DNA of 64,000 nt, from the NCBI RefSeq assembly GCF_963966145.1, contig NC_091051.1:1-64000 (forward strand). Direction: 5' to 3'. The DNA is from Tenebrio molitor. Its lineage: Eukaryota > Arthropoda > Insecta > Coleoptera > Tenebrionidae. Position numbers and translations under genes: made by a program. The notes beneath the pieces are model-generated. The model was not told the DNA's origin. It made no database searches and saw only the letters and a program-made list of their open reading frames with translations. Shown in pieces: positions 10,077 to 19,746 of the stretch (the first letter of the stretch is position 1; every line of letters begins with the position of its first letter).

Positions 10077-12796
10077 TATTTTGAGAACGATCGTGAAACC
10101 TCCCCCTCTGAGGCCACTCGGTTTTGGTCCCGTTCGTTCATCACTTCTTTCTGGCGGGCATCCGAAGTGCCCGCCTCCTTCTCGTTTTTTGGAGGGTTTC
10201 TTAACCCTTCCTCGTTCACGAGACTCATCGGTATCGCAACTTCGTCCCTTGATTTCGCTGAACCCTGTCTTTCTTCGTCTGCCTTCTCTTGTTGGGCTAT
10301 CGTCGCTTTCGGGCAATATTCACCGCCGGATATATGTCCCTCCAGATTGCAGAACAGACAGTACGGTCTGTTCCTGCAACCTGAAGCTTTGTGCCCTTCC
10401 TCGGCGCATTGGTGGCAAAGATTTTCCCGGTCCATCCCTTTACATTCTTTCTTCTTGTGTCCGCTATGCCAGCACCTTGGGCATCTCGAACTGTCCCAGG
10501 AGACCTGGTTTGGCCTGTTATGTTCTGATCCATCCTTGCTTGACCTGGCCGATCTCGCCTTCTTGCGTTGGGCTGTTAGGGCCGCCCTAAATTTTGTGCA
10601 CCCGCCCTCTCCTGCACGGTGACCGACCTCTTGGCAAAGAGGACATTCCAAGTTATTTTGGCATTCCTTTGCCAGGTGTCCCACTTTGCCACATTTGTAA
10701 CAGGCATTTCTCCTGTCGGGACCCTTACACCCCACAGTTTTATGGTCAAACGCCCAGCACCTGCGGCATTTTTCAGTCTCTACTCTCCTCTCAGCCCTGC
10801 ACCTGACCGCACCGATCCTTAGGTATCCTTCCGCTAGGATGCTTTCGGCATCCTCCTTCCGAAGGACGATAGTGACCGCCTGTGTGTCATTTCGATTTGG
10901 CCGCAGGTCACTGACCTTCCACGTTTTTTCCTTTGCATCCCCCAGCCTTACCTTCAGGGCTTCGATTACTTCCCCTTTATTAGTGGTTGCGTCTAAGCCC
11001 CTAACGTGTAGTACTTCCGTTCCAGAGTCCGATCTCGCCCTCCTCACCGCGAGATCGCCTGCTGCCTGTTTTATGGCTTTCTCGAGCTCCTCGATTGTCT
11101 CGTCATCTTTGTCAAGGGTAATCAGCAGGTTTCCATCTCTGGTGCTCCGCATTGTGTGGATTGAGCTCCTCGCAGGATCGCCTGTAATCGCAGTTTTAAC
11201 ACTGCTCAGCACATCTTTATACTGCGTCCCTTTCTTTTCAACGATCAGCGCATATGTCTTCTTTTCTCTTTTCCCCTCCTTTTTTGTGGATGTTTTTTCA
11301 CTGCCCGGTGGTTTTTGGTAATTTACGTCGATCGACATCTCGACGTCTATCATCGCACACTCTAGTGTCTTCCTCCATAGTTCGCCCTGTCCGTTCAGAA
11401 CTGTTAGTACTGCATGTTTTTGGCCGGTGTTAGTTATCGTATCCACAACCTTCCGTGCTGCCTTCAACGCTTCGTCCCAAGCCTCCTTCCCTGTGAGTTT
11501 GTGGTCCATCCCCACGAGACACCTCATCCTAATTTCTTCAAGCTTTTCGTCTCCGTTCAGCATATAAGTCACGCTCTTTGAACCAATAATGTTCCCATTT
11601 TTGAGGCGCTCTTCCTCAATTACTTTTTTCAGGCCCATGTGTGTTTCCCCCAATTTCTTTAAGACCTCATCTGTTTTAGCAGCTTTGTTGTCGGCCACAA
11701 AGAACACCAATGGGTCTGCCCATTGCTTCAATGGGTGGAGATGCACAGCCTTCGTCTTTAAGAACACATCCTCGGGCCATTTCCTCTTGGCTGTTTCAAA
11801 CAGGTCCAGAGCGCTTTTCGGATTCTTTATGCGCTGTCTTAAAAGTTCCACTTCGTCGTCTTTTTGTTCCCACACTGTGGTCTGTGTGGCGCGATCTTTT
11901 TTATTGACATTGTCGTCCTCTCGTTTCCCCTCCGTGGTCTGCATGGCGCAGTCTTTTTTATTGGCATTGTCGTCCTCTCGTTTTCCCTCCGTGGTCTGCG
12001 TAGCACAGTCTTTTTGGTTCACTTTTTTCTCAGTCTGCACGTCCGCCTTCGAACTTTCGGCTTCTTGTAGGGATTCCTCCTCACTGTCCTGTGGCGTGTT
12101 GCCCACTCGCAGCTGCGCTACCAGGCTTACGAGACTCTCCACCACGGTTTTTAGGTCTTTTCTGGGATGGTAGGTATCTTTCACAATTTTACTCAACTTT
12201 CCAACCTGGGCAACCAAACGGTCCGTGACCCTCTTATTAAAGTTTCCTGCTCGGTCCTCGTTTGGACTCGGGCTCGCCGCTGCTTTTCGCTTTTTTATCG
12301 GACGTTCCTGCATTTTTGGCGTGAGGAACGTGGTCGTCTCCTGCTTGGAGCTTTGGAATGCTTTTGTCTTTCCCGCCGTCGTCGTTGGAGTCTCCGGTGC
12401 TATTTGGCCGGTCACGCTGGTGTATTCCCCGACCTTGTACTTGGACCTGCCCACCGCATCGTCCCACTTCAGATTAACACATCCGCTATTTTGTCCGGGT
12501 GATGGCAGCCCTGGCGATGCCGGTTCCGAGTGGGATCCTCCCGTTTTGGTCAGGCCTAAGTTGAGGGATAACTTTCGAGGTAAGTTCCTACCGAGAGTCT
12601 TTTCGACTTCTAATACTAAAAGACCTGGCATTTTTGCCACCGCCATTTCTCTTTCTTGTTTATCTTCAGTCACCTCTTTCTTAGCCAAGTCATTTGTTTC
12701 AAAACTTTCTTCATTTTCCAGTTGGTTTTTCTTAGAATCCATATTTATTCCCACGAATACGGGACGAAAGGAGGTCACTCCCAGGGTGACGCCCAT
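10076..12796 (-). CDS. ORF1 of element B1: gag-like protein with six zinc knuckles
   Basis: 906-aa RNA-binding protein, longer than the 698 aa of family 1. Six CCHC knuckles lie in two trios, at residues 677-733 and 772-828. Both trios have the same internal spacing (8 and 5 residues between fingers) and the same finger types: two CX2CX4HX4C, then CX2CX4HX6C. The linkers CKGPDRRNAC and CKGMDRENLC also match, so the trio is an internal duplication with a 95-residue period. Residues 262-317 hold three imperfect copies of a 19-residue acidic/basic repeat (KDCATQTTEGKREDDN). Basic KKRK occurs near 168. Either Met1 or Met19 may be the start. The stop TAA overlaps the ORF2 ATG as TAATG. Confidence 0.93.
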   Translation of the reverse strand: MGVTLGVTSFRPVFVGINMDSKKNQLENEESFETNDLAKKEVTEDKQEREMAVAKMPGLLVLEVEKTLGRNLPRKLSLNLGLTKTGGSHSEPASPGLPSPGQNSGCVNLKWDDAVGRSKYKVGEYTSVTGQIAPETPTTTAGKTKAFQSSKQETTTFLTPKMQERPIKKRKAAASPSPNEDRAGNFNKRVTDRLVAQVGKLSKIVKDTYHPRKDLKTVVESLVSLVAQLRVGNTPQDSEEESLQEAESSKADVQTEKKVNQKDCATQTTEGKREDDNANKKDCAMQTTEGKREDDNVNKKDRATQTTVWEQKDDEVELLRQRIKNPKSALDLFETAKRKWPEDVFLKTKAVHLHPLKQWADPLVFFVADNKAAKTDEVLKKLGETHMGLKKVIEEERLKNGNIIGSKSVTYMLNGDEKLEEIRMRCLVGMDHKLTGKEAWDEALKAARKVVDTITNTGQKHAVLTVLNGQGELWRKTLECAMIDVEMSIDVNYQKPPGSEKTSTKKEGKREKKTYALIVEKKGTQYKDVLSSVKTAITGDPARSSIHTMRSTRDGNLLITLDKDDETIEELEKAIKQAAGDLAVRRARSDSGTEVLHVRGLDATTNKGEVIEALKVRLGDAKEKTWKVSDLRPNRNDTQAVTIVLRKEDAESILAEGYLRIGAVRCRAERRVETEKCRRCWAFDHKTVGCKGPDRRNACYKCGKVGHLAKECQNNLECPLCQEVGHRAGEGGCTKFRAALTAQRKKARSARSSKDGSEHNRPNQVSWDSSRCPRCWHSGHKKKECKGMDRENLCHQCAEEGHKASGCRNRPYCLFCNLEGHISGGEYCPKATIAQQEKADEERQGSAKSRDEVAIPMSLVNEEGLRNPPKNEKEAGTSDARQKEVMNERDQNRVASEGEVSRSFSK

Positions 12797-13087
12797 CCCT
12801 GGGAGAAGGCATTCATACTGCGAGGTGCGCCAGGTGCCCCGCAGGTTTTAGCGACTTCGCTGTCGGTTATTTTATGGAGGTTGTCTCCTCGCGGGCCGGC
12901 CGATTAAGGCAAGCCCCCCGGCCGCGAGTCCTCACACGACGTACCCCTACCACGCTAGCAAGGGTTGTTGAGGTGTGAGCCGCGGTTACGGTTTGTCACG
13001 ATTAGTCCGCGTTCGACCAACCGTAGCTCGGATCTCCCCCGGGTTCGCCAGTTCCCGTGCCACGACTTTCGTGGTGGATCCTGAGGG
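12797..13087 (-). promoter_or_regulatory. Truncated 5' UTR of element B1
   Basis: Matches the ORF1-proximal part of the B2 leader but stops at 13087, where TCAGG repeats take over. The break falls beside CCCTCAGG, an internal TCAGG of the element, so microhomology with the target may have guided the join. The 5'-terminal hairpin present in A, B2 and D is lost. Confidence 0.8.
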
Positions 13088-13235
13088 TGACCTGACCTGA
13101 CCTGACCTGACCTGACCTGACCTGACCTGACCTGACCTGACCTGACCTGACCTGACCTGACCTGACCTGACCTGACCTGACCTGACCTGACCTGACCTGA
13201 CCTGACCTGACCTGACCTGACCTGACCTGACCTGA

Positions 13236-13237
<2 letters not shown>
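13088..13237 (-). repeat. Telomeric (TCAGG)n array 2
   Basis: 150 bp, 30 perfect units between the B1 5' end and the poly(A) of element C. Confidence 0.97.
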
Positions 13238-13284
<47 letters not shown>

Positions 13285-13313
13285 GGGAGGAGGGGAAATA
13301 CGTTACGTACAAC

Positions 13314-13339
13314 CCCCAGGACACCAAGTTGCCCTGGGG
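13314..13339 (-). promoter_or_regulatory. Shared 3'-tail hairpin (element C)
   Basis: CCCCAGG (13314-13320) pairs with CCTGGGG (13333-13339) across a 12-nt loop, about 30 nt from the poly(A). The same stem and loop occur in B2, D and E, which marks a conserved 3' signal. Confidence 0.6.
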
Positions 13340-13407
13340 AGTGTGGGACTCCTCGCCATGGTGGTCGGGGCGAGACTACCCACTAAAACCCCTCCTCGAA
13401 TCCTCTC

Positions 13408-13449
13408 CCGGGCGCCCGGAACTGCGATAGCATTACTTCAGACGCCCAG
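13408..13449 (-). promoter_or_regulatory. Family-3 3' UTR hairpin (element C)
   Basis: On the sense strand, CTGGGCGTC (13449-13441) pairs with GGCGCCCGG (13416-13408) over 9 bp. Two of the pairs are G-U wobbles, which would be A-C mismatches on the other strand. That asymmetry points to selection on the element RNA. It sits just after the ORF2 stop, at the place occupied by hairpins of different sequence in families 1, 2 and 4. Confidence 0.6.
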
Positions 13450-13456
13450 TGTGTGC

Positions 13457-16355
13457 TTAGCGAACGGTGCGCTCGCGCTGCCTCTCCGTGTCCTCCTTAG
13501 CTTTAAGAATTTTGCTGACGTACTTGACGATGACTTCCCAGTCCTCTTTCGACCGCAGGAGAATGGCCACAAAGTTTTCTTTCGTTGGCCATTCCGTCGT
13601 TTCTCTCATGACCTGCAGCCTTTCGTAGTCCCATCTTTCGCACCTAAAGAGGGTGTGTTCAACGTCATCCACCTCTGCGTCACAGTACCAGCACTTCGGG
13701 CTATTTTCTTTCCCTATCTTATTTAGAAAAGCCGCAAAGCAGCCATGTCCCGTCAGAGCCTGGGTTATATGGTATTCCAGCTCTCCATGGTTCCTCCCTG
13801 TCCATTCAGCTATCCTCGGCAGGAGCTGCCTGGTCCAACTTCCCTTCTCAGTTGTTTCCCATCGGGTCTGCCATTTTTGCAATTGCCTCTCCTTCAGCTG
13901 GTCTCTGGTAATACACTGCCGACGGAGGAGCGCCCGTCCTTCGGCTTGTATGTCCACGGGCAAGACCCCCGCTATGACTTGCAATGCCTCAGTGGACACT
14001 GAACGATACGCACTGACTATCCTGATCAGGGCTCTTCGCTGGACTCGATTCAGTATCTCGACGCTCCTCTTCTGTTTCAGGGCGTCCGCCCATCCCGCTG
14101 CACCATACAGGAGTCTGCTGTGGACAACTGCCGACAGGAGCCTTCTTCTACTGCTACTGGCGCCCTTCAGGTTCGGCATGATTCGACTCAGTGAGGCCAC
14201 CATCCTTTCAGCCTTCACTGCTACCTCTTCCAGGTGGGGGATAAACGTCATGGACTGGTCCACCCGTACTCCCAGGTACCTAACGGATTCTTTCGGTTGG
14301 ATTTCCTCTCCGCCGACGGTGAATTTGACTTTTCTTGGTCTCCTCCTCCCGACCAACAAGACCGCTTCGGTCTTCTGGGTGGCCAGCCGCAGTCCCGTCC
14401 GCTTCATCCATTCGGCAACCATCGATAGCGCCCGGTCTACACAATCGACAAGGCTTTCTTCTGTTCTCGCCGTGCCCACGATTGCTAAGTCATCGGCGAA
14501 GGCCACTAGTCTAACTCCCACCGGAACCTCCAAACTGAGCACTCCATCATACATGATGTTCCACAGAACCGGCCCAAGTACCGACCCCTGCGGAACACCA
14601 CACACCACATCTACCCTCTCTCGATCAGTGACCACGAGCCCCCGCTCGGTAAGGTAGCTCTGAATGAGTCCGATCAAGTAGGCATCAAGCGTCCTTCTCT
14701 CCATCGCCTCCACTACTCTGGCCCAAGGAGCCGAATTGAAGGCGTTCTCGACGTCGATTAGGACCAGAGCGCAGTAGTCTTTTCGGCCCCACGTCCCCGC
14801 ATTCGCAAACCTCGCCACTTTCATAACTTCCTCGAAAGCATCCACTGTCGACAACCCCTCGCGGAAGCCGAACTGGGCGTCTGACAGACCGCCTTTTTCC
14901 TCCAGGTTGTTGGCTAAACGGGCCCTTATGAGGTGCTCCAGTAGCTTTCCCAGCGTGTCCAAGAGACAGATGGGCCTAAATTTTCTTTTTTCTGTCCCAG
15001 GTTTTCCTTTCGGTAGCAGTACCAATCTGGCCACTTTCCACGTTCTGGGAAAGGTTCTTGTTCTTAAACAGTCATTCATTACCTCCAAAAAGACTTCGGG
15101 CACTTCGTCTACGAGGTTTTTGACAACTTCCGGGGGGATTCCGTCAGGGCCAGGCGCCTTCTTGGGACGGAGTCTTTTGGCGGCAGCTTGGAGCTCCTCT
15201 ACAGTAAATGCTGGGACTTCCTCCTCTCGTGGGCTTGTCCAGACGGGTGGGCGTCCTTGTGGAAACAACTTCCTGACCGCGTCCCACGTCTCCGTGGTCG
15301 ATGGCGGAATGTCTCTCCTGATCTTTCCTGTAGCGATCTTGTATCCGTCTCCCCACGGATTCTCCTCGACTTCTTCCACGAGTCTCGTCCATGCCGCCTC
15401 TTTTGACCTTTTTATTTCCAACTTCAGGTTTTTTGACGCTTCTTTGTATCCTTTTTGGGCTGAGTGGATTTCTCCTAACTCCTTCTTCTTCATGGCCCTT
15501 GTCAGTTGTCTTCTGGCACAGAGACAGGTCCTTCTGCTGCCAGCCACCTCCGCTGTCCACCAGTAGACCGGTCTGCGTCCATCCGAAAATTTTCTCCTTA
15601 GGGTGAGGTTACAGGCTCTTTGGATGGCCTCCACTAAACTCTTCGGATTCAGGTCTAGCAGTGCTTCCAATTGCCTTTTCACTTCCGAAAGGAGGCTTTC
15701 CTTTTTGTCCTCCTGCCACCACCATCCGGTGCTATTTGTTCTTGGAGCCTCCCCTTGTTCCCTAGCTCCTATTTGGAACGTTATGGGCCGATGGTCGCTG
15801 AGAGTGACGTTATCGTTCACCCTCCATCCACTGATCTTCTGTGCCAGCCCGGTAGAGGCACAGGTGATGTCGATGACCGACTCCCCCCGACCTCCAACGA
15901 AAGTCGCCTCCTCGCCCTGATTTTGTACGACCAAGTCGCACTCAGCGAGCAACTCGGCCAATGCTCTACCCCGCCGATCTTCAGTTCTGGAACCCCATGT
16001 CGGAGACTTTGAGTTAAAGTCCCCGGCCAGTAGGACCTCTGTGGAGCTGTTCCTGATACAGCTTCTCAAGTCTTCCAGAAATGCCTGGAATTCCTCATAG
16101 CTAGCATTTGGAGAAACGTAGCCGCTGATCATTCGGCACCCTCTCATTTCGGCCCAGACAAAGCCTTTTCCTGATCCGAAGCTATCCACCTTGTGCTCTC
16201 TATTTCTGACCCTTATCGCTGCGTCCAGTGTCCGATCCACGTACCACCCTCCTTTTTGTATGTTTTTTTTGTTTGGCTCTGTGACCATCATGACGTCTGC
16301 TTTCGTCTCATCGGCCATCTTGTTCAGCAGATCATGGGACGTCTCACTGCGATTT
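13457..16355 (-). CDS. ORF2 of element C, N-terminally truncated endonuclease-reverse transcriptase
   Basis: At least 953 aa from the first Met (16318). The homologous frame continues about 12 codons further, to the TCAGG junction, where NRSETSHDLL matches the family-2 start, so only the first few residues are lost. Endonuclease motifs seen: TEPN, GDFNS (about residues 99-103 from Met 16318), SDHRP. RT motifs: KAPGPDGIPPEVV, GFREGLST, GVPQGSVLGP, FADD, RYLG. The C-terminal knuckle is CX2CX8HX4C, one residue longer than in the other families. The frame is open with no internal stop. Without ORF1 or a leader it cannot be autonomous; whether it is expressed is unknown. Confidence 0.9.
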
Positions 16356-16356
16356 A

Positions 16357-16643
16357 CCTGACCTGACCTGACCTGACCTGACCTGACCTGACCTGACCTG
16401 ACCTGACCTGACCTGACCTGACCTGACCTGACCTGACCTGACCTGACCTGACCTGACCTGACCTGACCTGACCTGACCTGACCTGACCTGACCTGACCTG
16501 ACCTGACCTGACCTGACCTGACCTGACCTGACCTGACCTGACCTGACCTGACCTGACCTGACCTGACCTGACCTGACCTGACCTGACCTGACCTGACCTG
16601 ACCTGACCTGACCTGACCTGACCTGACCTGACCTGACCTGACC
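16357..16643 (-). repeat. Telomeric (TCAGG)n array 3
   Basis: 287 bp, about 57 perfect units between the truncated 5' end of C and the poly(A) of B2. Confidence 0.97.
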
Positions 16644-16692
16644 TTTTTTTTTTTTTTTTTTTCGGGAGGAGGGGAAATACATTACGTACAAC

Positions 16693-16718
16693 CCCCAGGA
16701 CACCAAGTTGCCCTGGGG
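16693..16718 (-). promoter_or_regulatory. Shared 3'-tail hairpin (element B2)
   Basis: CCCCAGG (16693-16699) and CCTGGGG (16712-16718), 7-bp stem, 12-nt loop. A second small stem, GGAGT/ACTCC, follows at 16717-16731. The sequence is shared almost base for base with C and D. Confidence 0.6.
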
Positions 16719-16786
16719 AGTGTGGGACTCCTCGCCATGGTGGTCGGGGCGAGTCTACCCACTAAAACCCCTCCTCGTATCCTCTC

Positions 16787-16828
16787 CTAAGTACCCGGGA
16801 TCGCTCTCGCATTTCATCAGGTACTTAG
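16787..16828 (-). promoter_or_regulatory. Family-2 3' UTR hairpin (element B2)
   Basis: CTAAGTACC (16787-16795) pairs perfectly with GGTACTTAG (16820-16828), identical to the B1 hairpin and just downstream of the ORF2 stop. Confidence 0.65.
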
Positions 16829-16838
16829 TGTTTTATGT

Positions 16839-19746
16839 TCAGCGGTCGTTTGCCTCACGCTTTCTTTCTTCATCCTCCTTTCCTCGAAGCACCGCCATCG
16901 TGAACTCCGCTGTGGCATCCCAGTCGGCTTGGGATCGAAGCAGAATCTCTACAAAGTTTTCGTTTGTTGGCCATTCTGCAGTCTTCCGCATGAGAAGCAG
17001 TCTCTCACGGTCCCACCTTTCGCACACGAACAGCGTGTGCTCGGGGTCATCGCGGTCTCCGCAGAACCAGCAGCCGTCGGTTTCTTCCTTTCCGATTTTA
17101 AGGAGGAAGGATGCGAAGCACCCGTGGCCTGACAGTGCCTGGGTTAGGTAGTAGGTCAGCTGCCCATGTCCTCGTTCGATCCAAGTCGCGATCTCTGGCA
17201 GGAGTTTTCTCGTCCAACTCCCCTTGTCGGTGGTTTGCCATCTCGCCTGCCATTTTCGTAGCTGCCTCTTTTTAGCTTCCTCCTTGGAGCAGAGTTGTCG
17301 GTGGAGGAGCACCCTCCCCTCGGCCTGTAGATCAGCGGGCAGGACCCCCCGTTAATACTTGTAGGGCCTCAGCCGACACTGTGCGGTAAGCGCTGGCTAC
17401 CCTCACCAGAACCCTTCTCTGGACCCTGTTGAGCGTTTCGACGTTCTTTTTGTATTTGAGGCCGTCGGCCCACCCTGCCGCCCCGTATAGGAGTCGACTG
17501 TGTACGACCGCTGAGAGGAGTTTTCTTCGGCTGCTACCTGGCCCTTTCATATTGGGCATGATCCTTCCCAACACGGCCACCATCTTTTCCGCCTTTGCAG
17601 CTACTTCTTCCACGTGGGGAACAAAGGTCATGGCCCTATCCATTCGTACCCCGAGGTACTTAAGTGATGTTGCTGGTAAAATCTCCTCACCACCAATTTG
17701 AAATTTTACGTTTCCGGGTCTCCTTTTTCCTACCAGCAGGACGGCTTCCGTTTTTTGGACAGCTAGCTTCAAACCTGCTTCCTCCATCCAACCTACGACC
17801 CTCTCCAGGGCATAGTTTGCCAAACTCATTAGTTCTTGTTCGGTTTTCGCCGTCACCAGAACAGCTAGATCGTCCGCAAAGGCGATCAGCCTTAGGCCCT
17901 CCGGCAATTCTAGTTCAAGCACCCCATCGTACAGCACGTTCCATAGCGTGGGTCCTAGCACCGATCCCTGGGGAACCCCACACGACACCCCGATCGTGGT
18001 TTGTTCATCGACCTCTAGGCTTCTATCCGTTAAGTAACTTTGTATCAGGCTAATGAGGTACTCGCTGGTGTTTCTCTTCCTTAGAGCCTCCACTATCCCA
18101 GCCCAGGGGGCCGTGTTAAAAGCGTTCTCTACGTCCAGGGTGATAAGAGCACAATAATCTTTTCTCCCCCAGCTACCCGCATTCGCATATCTTGCCACCT
18201 TTAGGACCTCCTCGATCGCGTGCTGCGTCGAGAGTCCCTCGCGAAAACCGTATTGGGCGTCACTCAGGCCTCCCTTCTCCTCGAGCTCGTCCGCCAGTCG
18301 TGCTCTGATCAGGTGTTCCATCAACTTCCCCAGGCAGTCCAGAAGGCAAATCGGCCTGAACTTTCGTTTACCTTGGCAGTCTGCCTTTCCTTTAGAGATC
18401 AGTGCCAGCTTAGCCCTCTTCCACTCGATAGGGAACATTCGCTCTCGCAGGCAGCTGTTTGCAATCTGTAAGATGACATCCGGTACGGCTCTTACGGTCG
18501 CTTTTACGATCTCCGCAGAGAAACCGTCAGGTCCGGGAGCCTTCTTTGGGCGGAGTTTGTTTGCCGCCGCCTCGATCTCTTTCAGATCGAATTCTGCGAC
18601 CTCTTCGAGTGGCTGCCTTATCCACACGGGTAAGGGAGTATTCGGGAAGAGTTTCTGAACCGCTTCTCGTGTCTCGGCGCCAGTTGGCGGTGTTTCTCTG
18701 GCGAATTTCCCCATGGCGGCCTTATATCCGGTCCCCCATGGATTTTCGTCCACGTCTTCGACCAGTTTTTTCCATGCCTTCTCCTTGCTCTTGAGGATTT
18801 GATGTTTCAAATCCTTCCGCGCCTTTCTATATTTCTCAGCGGCCAGCTCTCTGTTTCTCTCGTTTCCCTTTGCCCTCATCATCGCTCTTCTTAGTGTGAC
18901 ACAGGCGGCTCGAGTGTTTGCTATTTCGGGCGTCCACCAGTATGCCGGTTTTCGCCCGTTTTTGCCACAGTTTTTCTTTTTCAGCACAGAGTTGCATGCG
19001 TGATTGATAGTTTTGGTTAGTGCCGCTACCGAAATCTCACGGATGTGGCCCACTCTTTTTCCCAGTTCCCTGGCGAAAGCTTCTTCTGACTCTTCTTTCC
19101 AAAACCATCCTGCACTTGTTTTGTTTTTTCCTTCTTTCTCGCTTGACCCGACTATTTCATACGTAATGAGCCGGTGATCGCTCAAAGTCTCTGTGTCTTC
19201 CACTTTCCAATTTTGTATTCTCGGTGCCAACCCGCTGGTGGCACATGTGATGTCGATGACTGACTGCCCTCGTGCTCCCACAAACGTCGCTTTTTCGCCT
19301 AAATTTTGTGCAAACATGTTGTTTGCAGAAAGAAGGTCTGCTAATGCGGCCCCCCTGTTGTCTTCCACCCCTGATCCCCAAATCGGCGATTTGGCATTCA
19401 AGTCTCCAGCGACGAGTACATCCAGCCTTGCATGTCTGATGCAGTTTTCCAAGCGCCCCAGATACTTCTTGAATTCCTCGATGCCGATGTTCGGTGACGC
19501 GTATCCACTGACTATTCTCACACCATCGATTTCGACCCAGACGTACCCCTTTCCTCTTCCAGAGTTCTCCACCTTCTGCTTTCTGTTTAGGACTTTGATG
19601 GCCGCGTCCCGGTATGTGTCCACATACCATCCCCCTTTGTCCATCCGTTTTTTGTTGGGTTCGCTGGCTATGAGTACGTCCGCCTTGGGTTCCGACTCCA
19701 TAACAAGATCGTGTGCAGCGCTGCTTCTATTTAAGTTTAACTGCAT
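16839..19746 (-). pseudogene. ORF2 of element B2, single-base frameshift
   Basis: Family-2 ORF2 with one extra C in a C-run at 17344-17350 (six C here, five in B1 at the matching place). The frame is open from the TAATG junction (19746) through endonuclease, RT and FADD, and continues after the shift to the CWFC zinc knuckle and stop at 16839. The homopolymer position means a sequencing or assembly error is possible; if so, this ORF2 would be intact. B1 is in frame here but broken elsewhere. The span equals 969 codons once the extra base is discounted. Confidence 0.88.

Larger units (their letters stand above)
7073..13087 (-). mobile_element. Element B1: SART-like retrotransposon, family 2, shortened at both UTRs
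   Basis: Minus-strand element with a 23-nt poly(A) (7073-7095), short 3' UTR, broken ORF2, intact ORF1 and truncated 5' UTR. Nearly identical to B2. It differs by a 20-nt deletion in ORF2 near 8040, loss of about 160 nt of 5' UTR, and loss of the last ~85 nt of the 3' UTR, including the tail hairpin shared by all other copies whose 3' ends are visible. The two ORF1 proteins differ at only about five residues in 906, so the split from B2 is recent. Confidence 0.93.
13238..16356 (-). mobile_element. Element C: SART-like retrotransposon, family 3, 5'-truncated
   Basis: Minus-strand copy with a 46-nt poly(A) (13238-13283), full 3' tail and ORF2 only. Its 5' end falls a few codons into ORF2, at the position of the family-2 N-x-N-R motif, and joins TCAGG repeats directly. 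ORF1 and the 5' UTR are absent. This is the usual outcome of incomplete target-primed reverse transcription. ORF2 resembles family 2 but is clearly a separate lineage. Confidence 0.92.
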
